From Myxococcales bacterium (GTDB lineage: Bacteria; Myxococcota_A; Polyangia; Polyangiales; Polyangiaceae), in the NCBI GenBank assembly GCA_025362165.1, contig JANYHY010000803.1:1-17408 (forward strand): 17,408 nucleotides of DNA, in the 5' to 3' direction. A model generated the notes under the pieces. The model ran no database searches and was not told the origin of the DNA. It worked only from the letters and a program-made list of their open reading frames with translations. Shown here one piece after another: positions 7,161-14,671 of the stretch (its first letter is position 1; each line of letters starts with the position of its first letter). Both the position numbers and the translations under genes were made by a program.

Positions 7161-8174
7161 ATGAAGTGGCTTTGCTTGCCGATGACGCTCGGCTTGGTCG
7201 CGTGCGGGCTCGAGGACGGCGGCGTCATCGACATCACGCCGAGCAACGATGTGGACTCGAGCGTGGGACCTGACACTTCCATCGCGACGGATGGCGGCGC
7301 GCAGCCTGACAACTTCGTGCAGACCGACGTATCGGCTCCACCGGAGGCAGAGGCGGGCCCTGACACGTCGTGGCCGTGCGGCGTAGATCCGGCGTCGTGC
7401 GCGGACACCAACGCAATCCCCAACGGATGGAAGGCGATCGCAGTCGCGTCTTCGAACGTGGCGTGCGGCGGCGGATTCAACAACGAGACACACGTCAAAA
7501 CGAGCCCTGGTGCGTTGGCTGGTGCCTGCGACTGTGTCGCCGCCAATCTAGTGCCGCCTAGCTGCGCGAACGGCAAAATTTCCACGTTCAGCGGGGTTCT
7601 CTGCGCGAACCCTGCCTCACCGATCACCGTGACGAGCAGCGCATGCACACCGGTCAATGGCAACCTGAGCGTGTTCTATGCGAGCACCACTCTGCCGCCC
7701 GCGGGTGGCAGCTGCACCGCGAACGTCGTGACCGACATGACCAAGCTGACCGCGAGCGACTCGACGGTGTGTGAAGCCGTGACTTGCCCTGAGAAGGTCT
7801 GCGCCGGCGTGACGCCCAACGGCTTCGCGGCGTGCATCGAGACGGCGGGAGACGTCACGTGCCCCAACGGGAGCCCGTTCAACAAGAAGCAGACGGTCGG
7901 AGACACGGCGACGCTGAGCTGCTCGGCGTGCTCGTCTTGCACGGCGAGCGCGGCGTGCGACAGCGCGACGATACAGTTCTTCAGCGACAACAAGTGCATG
8001 AACTCGCTGGTCACCTTGTTGTCCGACGGTTCGTGTCAAACCACCGGCAACAGCGGCAACAACGCGCAAGGCGTCATCTACAAAGCCAACACGAAGAACC
8101 TCACCTACACGGCGACCGGGCCGAAGACGGCGACTGCCGGTCTCAGCAACACCAAGACGGTCTGCTGTCGTTAG
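7161..8174 (+). CDS. Cysteine-rich lipoprotein, 337 aa
   Basis: The N-terminus is a compact lipoprotein signal, M-K-W-L-C-L-P-M-T-L-G-L-V-A-C, with lipobox L-V-A-C (Cys15). Residues 16-70 are an acidic, Asp/Thr/Ser/Pro-rich low-complexity tether. From about 73 to 337 the protein carries roughly two dozen cysteines, with no CxxCH haem motif. Examples are A-C-D-C-V-A-A-N, A-V-T-C-P-E-K-V-C and S-C-S-A-C-S-S-C, and the protein ends in V-C-C-R. These suggest a disulfide-rich extracellular domain with internal similarity between segments, such as the repeated V-x-C-x-N-G-x-x and A-C-x-x-x-x-x-x forms. I do not recognise a family and propose no function. The gene is divergent from the dehydrogenase, lacks a ribosome site and may be leaderless. 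It overlaps the next convergent gene by four bases at the stops. Confidence 0.85.
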   Translation: MKWLCLPMTLGLVACGLEDGGVIDITPSNDVDSSVGPDTSIATDGGAQPDNFVQTDVSAPPEAEAGPDTSWPCGVDPASCADTNAIPNGWKAIAVASSNVACGGGFNNETHVKTSPGALAGACDCVAANLVPPSCANGKISTFSGVLCANPASPITVTSSACTPVNGNLSVFYASTTLPPAGGSCTANVVTDMTKLTASDSTVCEAVTCPEKVCAGVTPNGFAACIETAGDVTCPNGSPFNKKQTVGDTATLSCSACSSCTASAACDSATIQFFSDNKCMNSLVTLLSDGSCQTTGNSGNNAQGVIYKANTKNLTYTATGPKTATAGLSNTKTVCCR

Positions 8175-10741
8175 CGCTTCTTTTTCTTCTTGCCGGTCAC
8201 GGATTTCGCGGACGGCTGTGACACTGCCTCCAGCTTGCTGACCCTCGCCTTGAGATCGGCGTGCTCGCCGAGCAGCTTGTCCAGCTCCTCCTTGAGCTGA
8301 TCCGAGGCGCGTTTGCCGGACTCTCCGAGATCTCTCAGCACTTCACGGATGCGGCGGCGCACGCGCGGATCGAGATCGATCTCGAGGCGAGCACGGAGAG
8401 CGGGGCGCGCTTTGCCATCACCGAGCTCTCCAAGCGCGCGAGCCACGTCGACTCGCAAGTAGGGATCGGGATCCTCGAGCAGCTCCTCGAGCGCCTCTCG
8501 CGATCGACGATCTTGCGCGAGCTTCGGCAGCGCCATGATCGCCGCGCGTCGAGCCCGCGTCGGGTGACCATATCTCGTGCGCGCCAGCACGTGCGGCACC
8601 GCGCGCTCCTCACGTGTCGCGGCGAGGCCATCGAGCGCGCCGACGCGAACGACGTCTGCCCACGAGGGTCGCTCGAGTAGCTCGATGAGCACGTCGTGAG
8701 CGGTTGACTGTCGTGTCTTGCCAAGCGCGCGAGCCGCATCCGCCTGCGCGAGGTAGCTAGGGTCCGAGAGCGCGAGCGGCTTGAGCGCGTCGGCGACCTG
8801 CGTCGTGCGGAAAGCGCCGAGCGCCTCGATCACCGCGCGGCGCACCTTGGGGTTCAGGACGTTGGTGAGACCGAGCAACGAGCGCTCGCACTCCTTGCCT
8901 CGGATCTTGCCGAGCGCGATCGCCGACTCCGCGCGAACGCCCCAGAACTCCTTCTCGTCAGCGGCCCGCGCCGTCAGCGCTTGAATCGTCGTGGGGTCGT
9001 CGCTCCGGCTGAGCGACTGCGCTGCGAGCCAGCGCGCCCTCGCCGTCGCGCCGCCCTCGAGCTGAGCGATCAGCATGTCGCGCGGCGCTTTCGTCGACAC
9101 CTCTCCGACGATCATCATCTGCGGGTCCGTGACCACGAACGTCGGGCGCTCAGCACACGCGAGCGCGAACAGCTCCTGCTTCTGCGTGACGTGGAGCGTG
9201 TGCGTGTGCTTGCTCGCGCCGGTCGTGACGAGCAACGTCAGCGCGACGTCGAAGGTTGGTGGCGTGCCGTCCGTGGCGTGGTGCTGCTGCTTGCACTGTG
9301 CGGTGAGCACGCCGTTCTCCCAACCGAGCGTCACCTCCAGCTCCACGTGGCCTGGCTTGTACACGGCCTGATCGAAGAAGCGACCCAAGCTGCGTCCAGA
9401 CGCCTCCTCTAGCGCGCGCTGCAGATCGCGCGTCTCGACGACGCCGTTTCGATGACGAGTCAAGTATGCCGCGATGCCCTTGTAGAAGACGTCTTTGCCG
9501 AGCATCGCGCGCAGCGTGTGGAGCGTGAGCGCGCCCTTCTCGTAGAGGTGGCGATCGAAGATGTCGAGCGGCGAGTCGTACTCCTGGCAGACGATCGCGC
9601 GGCGGTAGCGCCCGTGCGCCTCTCCGACGTAGCCGTCCAGGTCGGACTTCAGGCCGTACTCGTACTCGTCCATGCCCTCGTGGTGCTCGCGCCACGCGTG
9701 CTCCATGTAAGTAGCGAAGCCTTCGTTGAGCCAACCCTCGGACCAGTCGCGGCACGTGACGTAGTCACCGAACCAATGGTGCGCGAGCTCGTGCGCGATG
9801 AGGTCGTCGCTCGAGATGTCGAGCGTCGCGCGCTCGTCGAGCATGATGTGCTCGTACATCGTCGTCGCGGTCGTGTTCTCCATGCCGCCAAAAATGAAGT
9901 CGCTGACCACGACCTGCGCGTACTTGTTCCACGGGTACGGCGTGCCGAGGAGCTCACCGAAGTGCTTCACCATCTCCGGCGTCCGCGAGAACGTGCGCTC
10001 TACGTTCGCGCGCTGCGCCTCCGGCACCCAGTACGAGAGCGGCACTTTCCCGCTGCGCGCGTCTTCGACCGCGAACTTTCCAGCGACGATCGTGATGAGG
10101 TAGCTCGGCAGCGGGTCGTTCATCTTCCAATGGAACGTCCAAGGCGCGCCCTTCGGCGTCTTGTCGCTCGCGAGCTCGCCGTTCGACAGAACGCGCCAAC
10201 CCTCCGGCACAGTCACCGTGCACTCGAAGGTCATCTTCATGTGCGGCTTGTCGTGGCAAGGCAGAAAGTGTCGAGCGTCCTCCTCCTGGCACTGCGTCCA
10301 AACCTGCTCGGGCCTTTGCGGGTAGTGCTCGTCTGGCGAGATGAAGTACATGCCGCGACGGGGCGTGGCGGAGTACTTGATCTCGATTGTCGCCTTGTCA
10401 GCTTTGTGCCCTAGCTCGACCACCAAGGCACGACCGTCGTACCGGTGCTTGGCGTGCGCTTGGTTGACGGAGACCTTCTCGATCGCGAACCCGATCGCGT
10501 CCAACGTGATCTCGGTGGCGCCCGGATCCGTGCGCTCGACCGTGAGCACTGCGCGCGCGTTGACGCGCTTGTTCGGCACGTCGAGTGTGATCTCGAGCGC
10601 CGTGTGCGTGACGTTGAACGGGCGGTCTCTCTCGAACACCTTCGTCGTGTGCGCGAACGCGAACGGACGAGCGCCGGCGCCGAGCGTGTTGGCGCCGAGG
10701 GCGGAACAGCCGCAGCGGTCGTGATTTCGGTGCAAGGACAT
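8171..10741 (-). CDS. M1-family zinc aminopeptidase with C-terminal HEAT repeats
   Basis: This gluzincin metalloprotease, 856 aa from the chosen ATG (10739-10741), should remove N-terminal residues from peptides. GGTGAG lies four bases before this ATG; a longer start at 10798 has no ribosome site and would overlap the divergent gene. The N-terminal beta-domain has Q-C-Q-E-E-D-A-R-H-F-L-P-C-H-D-K-P (about 150-166). The exopeptidase motif is G-G-M-E-N (285-289), where the second position is G rather than the common A. The zinc site is H-E-L-A-H-H-W-F-G-D (317-326) with third ligand Glu in W-L-N-E-G-F-A (340). The catalytic Tyr is in Y-E-K-G-A-L (400). From about 580 the protein is a HEAT-type helical repeat region (A-R-A-L-G, A-L-G-K-I-R and V-R-R-A-V-I repeats). 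It ends in a short coiled coil and a Lys tail (G-K-K-K-K-K-R). No signal peptide is evident, so it is probably cytoplasmic. Confidence 0.95.
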   Translation of the reverse strand: MSLHRNHDRCGCSALGANTLGAGARPFAFAHTTKVFERDRPFNVTHTALEITLDVPNKRVNARAVLTVERTDPGATEITLDAIGFAIEKVSVNQAHAKHRYDGRALVVELGHKADKATIEIKYSATPRRGMYFISPDEHYPQRPEQVWTQCQEEDARHFLPCHDKPHMKMTFECTVTVPEGWRVLSNGELASDKTPKGAPWTFHWKMNDPLPSYLITIVAGKFAVEDARSGKVPLSYWVPEAQRANVERTFSRTPEMVKHFGELLGTPYPWNKYAQVVVSDFIFGGMENTTATTMYEHIMLDERATLDISSDDLIAHELAHHWFGDYVTCRDWSEGWLNEGFATYMEHAWREHHEGMDEYEYGLKSDLDGYVGEAHGRYRRAIVCQEYDSPLDIFDRHLYEKGALTLHTLRAMLGKDVFYKGIAAYLTRHRNGVVETRDLQRALEEASGRSLGRFFDQAVYKPGHVELEVTLGWENGVLTAQCKQQHHATDGTPPTFDVALTLLVTTGASKHTHTLHVTQKQELFALACAERPTFVVTDPQMMIVGEVSTKAPRDMLIAQLEGGATARARWLAAQSLSRSDDPTTIQALTARAADEKEFWGVRAESAIALGKIRGKECERSLLGLTNVLNPKVRRAVIEALGAFRTTQVADALKPLALSDPSYLAQADAARALGKTRQSTAHDVLIELLERPSWADVVRVGALDGLAATREERAVPHVLARTRYGHPTRARRAAIMALPKLAQDRRSREALEELLEDPDPYLRVDVARALGELGDGKARPALRARLEIDLDPRVRRRIREVLRDLGESGKRASDQLKEELDKLLGEHADLKARVSKLEAVSQPSAKSVTGKKKKKR

Positions 10742-10745
10742 CGCG

Positions 10746-10751
10746 CTCACC
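10746..10751 (-). promoter_or_regulatory. Ribosome binding site selecting the aminopeptidase start
   Basis: Minus-strand GGTGAG is separated by GCG-type spacing of about four bases from ATG 10739-10741. It supports this start over the upstream ATG at 10798, which would run into the divergent channel gene. Confidence 0.5.
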
Positions 10752-10770
10752 AAACCACGCAACGCCGGCG

Positions 10771-10778
10771 AAAGGGAG
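10771..10778 (+). promoter_or_regulatory. Ribosome binding site for the MscS-type gene
   Basis: AAAGGGAG on the plus strand lies six bases before GTG 10785-10787, and 18 bases before an in-frame ATG at 10797. The spacing favours the GTG. Both this and the aminopeptidase site fit in only 43 bases between the divergent starts, so the promoters must lie inside the opposing gene or overlap in this gap. Confidence 0.5.
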
Positions 10779-10784
10779 AGTAAA

Positions 10785-12380
10785 GTGTGCCGCGTCATGC
10801 CCGCGCGACACACCGCATTACAGCGCTTGCTCGTGTGGATTGCGGCCTTCTGCTTCGTCTGGCTCCTCGGCTGCCGCGCGCGCGCAGGCACCCAGTCGAC
10901 CAGCGACGACGCGCTCGACCGCACGACGCCACGCCGCGCGTTCGAGGGGTTCCGATCGGCCGCGTCGGACGGTGACTACGAGCGCGCGGCCAAGTACCTC
11001 GATCTGCGCGCGATGAGCAAGGCCAAGGCGGACAGCCAAGGCCCCGAGCTCGCGCGTGATCTGGCCTACGTCATCGAGCGCAGGCTCCCGATCGATCCGT
11101 CCACGATCGCAGACTCGCCCGACGCCGGAGGCACCTCCGCGACAGTCACGCTAGGCAGCCTCTACGTGGATGAAGAGCCTATCTACGTGAACCTCACACA
11201 CGTGAAGTTCGCGGACGGCGTGTCCCGTTGGTTGGTCGCGAAGTCCACGGTCAACGAGGTGCCGCAGCTCGAGGACGCGTTCGGTCCGAAGCCGTGGGAG
11301 GACAAGATCCCACGCGCGCTGCGCTCTCCTTATGTTCTCGGCAACGCGCCGTGGCAATGGGTCGGGCTCGTGGTCGCGACGATCGCGGGCTTGGCGCTCG
11401 GACGTGTGGCGTCGGCGCTCGCGGTGTGGCTCGCGACGGCTCTCATCAAACGGTGGCGACGAAGGCGTGTCGACACCAAGCGCGCCGTGCCAGCCGTCCA
11501 CGCGATCGTCGCTGTGGTTGTTTTCAGGGTCATTTCGCGCGCGCTCGCGCTGACCGTGGAGGTGGATGATTTCGTCTCGCGCGTGACGGCGACCTTGCTC
11601 GTGCTCTTCGTCGCTTGGCTCCTGATGCGCTCGCTCGGCATCACCGCGGCGGTGCTCGAGGAGATCACGCTCGAGGCCAACAAGGACGAGCACGCTTCGC
11701 GCGGCTTGCGCACGCAGCTGACGCTGTTGCAGCGCATCGCCTCGATCGTGGTCGGTGTGCTCGCGCTCGCGGCTGTCGCGTTGCAGTTCCAAGTCGTACG
11801 CAACGTGGGCACGAGCCTGCTGGCGTCCGCCGGTGTCGCTGGCATCGTGCTTGGCTTGGCCGCGCAGAAGTCGCTCGGCGCGATCATCGCGGGCATCCAG
11901 CTCTCGCTCGCGCAGCCCGTCCGCATCGGAGACACGGTCGTCGTGGACGGACATGTCGGCGAGGTCGAGGAGCTCCACCTCACGTACGTGGTCGTGAAGC
12001 TCTTCGACGAGCGCAGGCTCATCGTGCCCATCGGAAAGTTCTTGGACAACTCGTTCGAGAACTGGACGCGGCACGGCTCGGATCTGCGCGGCGAGGTGCT
12101 GCTCACTGTGGACTACAAAGCGCCTATCGATCGGGTGCGCGCCGAGCTCGAGGCGGCTTGCAAAGAGAGCAAGCTCTGGGACAAGCGCGTCTGCGAACTC
12201 CGCGTCTCCGACGCGACGGACCGCGGCATCGTCCTGCGCGCTTTGATCTCGGCGGCACACGCGGACGAATTGCTGGAGCTGCGCTATGTCGTGCGCGAGC
12301 GCCTCGTGAAGCTCCTCGCATCGATCGATGACGGAAGGTACCTCGTGAGAGGTCGCAGCGAGGTGACCTCGTCCGCTTAG
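10785..12380 (+). CDS. MscS-family mechanosensitive channel with extra N-terminal domain
   Basis: This is an inner-membrane mechanosensitive ion channel of 531 aa from GTG (10785). It begins with a hydrophobic segment, L-L-V-W-I-A-A-F-C-F-V-W-L-L-G-C (residues 15-30), that acts as a signal or anchor; L-L-G-C even resembles a lipobox. Residues 48-175 are a soluble domain beginning T-P-R-R-A-F-E-G-F-R and D-Y-E-R-A-A-K-Y-L-D-L, a segment known in front of many larger MscS proteins. Transmembrane helices are expected at about 190-220, 236-257, 267-287 and 318-337. The pore helix is at 343-375, with G-V-A-G-I-V-L-G-L-A-A-Q-K-S-L-G (350-365) and P-V-R-I-G-D (378-383). The beta domain contains G-H-V-G-E-V-E and N-S-F-E-N-W. 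It is longer than the minimal MscS (about 286 aa). It is divergent from the aminopeptidase. Confidence 0.93.
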   Translation: MCRVMPARHTALQRLLVWIAAFCFVWLLGCRARAGTQSTSDDALDRTTPRRAFEGFRSAASDGDYERAAKYLDLRAMSKAKADSQGPELARDLAYVIERRLPIDPSTIADSPDAGGTSATVTLGSLYVDEEPIYVNLTHVKFADGVSRWLVAKSTVNEVPQLEDAFGPKPWEDKIPRALRSPYVLGNAPWQWVGLVVATIAGLALGRVASALAVWLATALIKRWRRRRVDTKRAVPAVHAIVAVVVFRVISRALALTVEVDDFVSRVTATLLVLFVAWLLMRSLGITAAVLEEITLEANKDEHASRGLRTQLTLLQRIASIVVGVLALAAVALQFQVVRNVGTSLLASAGVAGIVLGLAAQKSLGAIIAGIQLSLAQPVRIGDTVVVDGHVGEVEELHLTYVVVKLFDERRLIVPIGKFLDNSFENWTRHGSDLRGEVLLTVDYKAPIDRVRAELEAACKESKLWDKRVCELRVSDATDRGIVLRALISAAHADELLELRYVVRERLVKLLASIDDGRYLVRGRSEVTSSA

Positions 12381-12436
12381 TACACAGGTGCGAACTCACT
12401 TCGTTCGGGCTTGCGAACCGGGTAGTGTGTCGCGCC

Positions 12437-14443
12437 ATGCGCGCACGACGAATGTTCATCCTCATCGCCCTCGGTCCCATCGCTTGCGGTGGTGCCCCGC
12501 CTCCGCCATCACAGAACGCAGTCGTGACGACGATGCCGACGGCCACCATCACGGCCGCGCCGACTTGGGACACCAGCCCCGTGGCGATGCCCGCGAACGT
12601 GGGTCTCGTGGCGCGCGTGACCAACGCGTCTGCGTCGGCCGACAAGCTCTCGCGCTGGACGCGCATCCCGCTCTCGCCGTTGGATGCGTTGGGCAACGAT
12701 CGCGCGGCGCGCGTGGTGGATCTCAGCAAGCCCGTGGACATCGTCATCACGATCGAAGAGCGCGGACGCGGCAAGCCCAATCCGACCATCGCGTACAGCG
12801 CGGCCGTGCGCTCACTCGAAGAGGCGCGCTCCGTCCTCTCCGAAAAGAACGATCTCGTGAACGGCGAGAACGGCGCGCTGAAGATCGTGCCGAAAGCCGC
12901 CGCGAAGAAGCCGCAACAACCACAGCGAGACACGGACAGCGACGGCACGCCAGATGTCGAGGACGACAACAATGACGACGACGATCGCAAGTGCGTGCTC
13001 GCGCCTGCGTTTGGTAGTGCAGCGTGGCGAATGGTCTGCGCAGAGACCGATCCAGCGCTCGGCAAGATCCTTCCCTACATGACGCGCGGCGTGACCCGCA
13101 TCGCAGTGGACCAGGACATCCACGTGGAGGCGTACCCCGCTCCGCTTCGCAGGTTCGTCAACGCCGCACACGGTGAGGTCTCACGCGACCTGGCGCGCAG
13201 CGGGCCTGGCGCCCAGGTACTCGCCGATCTCATGGCGGCGTACGATCCGTTCGAGCTCGCCCTCGATCTCGATCACGCGACGCTCGACGCGAAGCTCGGT
13301 GACGCCGCGGGAGACGCCTCACTGTCGCTCGTCTTCCGCGAGAAGCAATCCGGGCTCACCAAGGCGTTCGTCTCTCACCCAGAGCTCGCGGGGCCCGCGC
13401 CTGCCGCGTTCTTGCGCCTTCCGGTCGAGTCTGATGTCGCGTTCTACACGCACGGCTTCGACGCGACCGAGCTCGACAAAGCGCGAACGCTCGGCGGCGA
13501 CGCGCTCGTGCTTGGGTTGCAAGGGTCGTCGAACGCGCTGCCCGCCAGCGACGCTCAAGCGATCGGCAACGCCTTCAAGAACACGGTCGGCGCTCTCTCT
13601 GGGCAGCTCGTGTATGCGCGCGGCGTCGACGTCGTGCAGGCGCGGGCTGCGCTCAGCGCGTTCTCCGCTGCGAAGGACGACGCGTCGAAGGCGAAGCTGG
13701 GCAAGGCCGCGATCGAGCAAGTCGCGGGCTGGGAGATCGTCGGTCTCGACCAGCCGATCGCGAAGGTCGGTCCCAACGTGAAGGAGTACGCGACGACGCT
13801 CGCGCGACCGGGAATCGTCAAATGGATGAAAGAGGACGACAGCGATCCGACGATGCCCGCGACCACGTTCAAGGCCAGCACCGCGATCGCTGGGCTCCCT
13901 GCGGACTCGCTCCACTTCGAGGCGACTTTCTCTCACGCAGCGGACGTTCCACCGCCACCGCCCCCGCCCAACAGCAAGCAGAAGCCTGCCGCGCGACCGA
14001 AGCCGCCAATCACGACCAAGCTTCACCTCGTGGTGATCGCTGATCAAGGTCACACGTGGATCATCGACGGAATGGATTTGCCGACGGTGACTGCAAAGGC
14101 GAAGGGCCTCTTGCCCGGCGCGCCTGACACGGCGACGCTCGCCAAGCGCGCAGACATCGAGACGCTCCGCACCAAATCGAGCAACGCGGGCGGCTTCTTC
14201 AACATCCAGGGCATCGGCCTGGATGTGCCGATTGCGTGGGCGAATCGCACTCCGGCGTACGAGCTCGCCGGAGATGATCCGCTGGGCGGCATGACCAACC
14301 CGCAGCAGGGCGCGACCGCGATCCCGTTCATCTTCACCGAGACAGCGCCGCCTTCGGGCATGCAAGGAGTGCTCGTGTTGAGCGCCCGCGTCCCGAAGGA
14401 AGCCGTCACGGACGGCATCACCTACGGCAGCAAGCTCTTCTAG
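12437..14443 (+). CDS. Large lipoprotein with aspartate-rich calcium-binding-like insert
   Basis: This is an exported protein of 668 aa that I cannot assign to a family. I chose the ATG at 12437; an in-frame GTG at 12425 is possible. The signal reads R-A-R-R-M-F-I-L-I-A-L-G-P-I-A-C-G-G, with Cys about 17 a probable lipidation site although the -3 residue is Pro. A Pro/Thr/Ala-rich tether follows (about 20-50). Residues about 50-160 form one domain. It is followed by D-T-D-S-D-G-T-P-D-V-E-D-D-N-N (about 165-179), which matches the thrombospondin type 3 calcium-binding repeat style, then D-D-D-D-R-K-C. The rest (about 190-668) mixes strand and helix segments, with a Pro-rich linker P-P-P-P-P-P-N-S-K-Q-K near 520. 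It ends in a tandem stop, TAGTAG. No Shine-Dalgarno sequence is obvious. Confidence 0.85.
   Translation: MRARRMFILIALGPIACGGAPPPPSQNAVVTTMPTATITAAPTWDTSPVAMPANVGLVARVTNASASADKLSRWTRIPLSPLDALGNDRAARVVDLSKPVDIVITIEERGRGKPNPTIAYSAAVRSLEEARSVLSEKNDLVNGENGALKIVPKAAAKKPQQPQRDTDSDGTPDVEDDNNDDDDRKCVLAPAFGSAAWRMVCAETDPALGKILPYMTRGVTRIAVDQDIHVEAYPAPLRRFVNAAHGEVSRDLARSGPGAQVLADLMAAYDPFELALDLDHATLDAKLGDAAGDASLSLVFREKQSGLTKAFVSHPELAGPAPAAFLRLPVESDVAFYTHGFDATELDKARTLGGDALVLGLQGSSNALPASDAQAIGNAFKNTVGALSGQLVYARGVDVVQARAALSAFSAAKDDASKAKLGKAAIEQVAGWEIVGLDQPIAKVGPNVKEYATTLARPGIVKWMKEDDSDPTMPATTFKASTAIAGLPADSLHFEATFSHAADVPPPPPPPNSKQKPAARPKPPITTKLHLVVIADQGHTWIIDGMDLPTVTAKAKGLLPGAPDTATLAKRADIETLRTKSSNAGGFFNIQGIGLDVPIAWANRTPAYELAGDDPLGGMTNPQQGATAIPFIFTETAPPSGMQGVLVLSARVPKEAVTDGITYGSKLF
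12929..12994 (+). other. Asp-rich TSP3-like calcium-binding segment (inside lipoprotein gene)
   Basis: The encoded D-x-D-x-D-G-x-x-D-x-x-D-x-x spacing is that of a thrombospondin type 3 repeat, a calcium-binding element that is usually a structural linker in bacterial surface proteins. It extends into a run of acidic residues and ends at a cysteine. It sits between the two larger domains of the lipoprotein. Confidence 0.6.
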
Positions 14444-14451
14444 TAGGAGCG

Positions 14452-14475
14452 CGGCGTTTTTCGCCGATACCGGCG
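14452..14475. repeat. Two mutually exclusive short hairpins after the lipoprotein stop
   Basis: CGGCG (14452-14456) can pair with CGCCG (14462-14466) across TTTTT. The same CGCCG can instead pair with CGGCG (14471-14475) across ATAC. The T-run sits in the loop and does not trail the stem, so neither is a standard intrinsic terminator. The location, just after the tandem stop codons, suggests a 3'-end structure. Confidence 0.35.
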
Positions 14476-14498
14476 CGATACCTTCGTCGGGCGTCGTC

Positions 14499-14516
14499 GC
14501 CGTACAGGAGTACGGC
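14499..14516. terminator. Perfect 7-bp hairpin in convergent gap
   Basis: GCCGTAC (14499-14505) pairs perfectly with GTACGGC (14510-14516) across AGGA. It lies between the convergent lipoprotein and kelch genes and could help end transcription from either side. No T-run follows on either strand, so factor-independent termination is not supported. The remainder of the gap holds a 10-base near-tandem duplication (14531-14550) and then the GTTT tract. Confidence 0.3.
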
Positions 14517-14600
14517 TCCTCGGCCGCTCCTTGGTCTCGCTTGGTCTCGACGAAAACCGCCACACTCCTATTGCGAGGTTTGTCGGATCTCCGCTTCGGC

Positions 14601-14671
14601 GTTTGTTTGTTTGTTTGTTTGTTTGGTTTGTTTGTTTGGTTTGTTTGTTTGTTTGTTTGGTTGGTTTGGTT
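14601..14671. repeat. GTTT tetranucleotide microsatellite abutting a stop codon
   Basis: The plus strand is G/T-only for 71 bases: six GTTT units, G, three GTTT, G, five GTTT, G, GTT, G, GTTT, G, GTT. The minus strand is therefore (AAAC)n with occasional extra C. It begins inside the stop codon (TAA, 14670-14672) of the kelch protein and forms the start of its 3' untranslated region. The perfect units lie farthest from the stop, and the array becomes irregular next to it. Tetranucleotide tracts this long are unusual in a GC-rich bacterial genome and are prone to slippage. Confidence 0.95.

Noticed and set aside
9452..10414. Long plus-strand open frame opposite the aminopeptidase
   Set aside because: It lies entirely within the M1 catalytic region, is Arg/Val/Leu-rich without domain features, and reflects the GC-rich codon bias of the real minus-strand gene.
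14531..14550. Near-perfect 10-base tandem duplication (TTGGTCTCG unit)
   Set aside because: Only two units with one difference; too short to call a repeat element, though it adds to the low-complexity nature of the gap.
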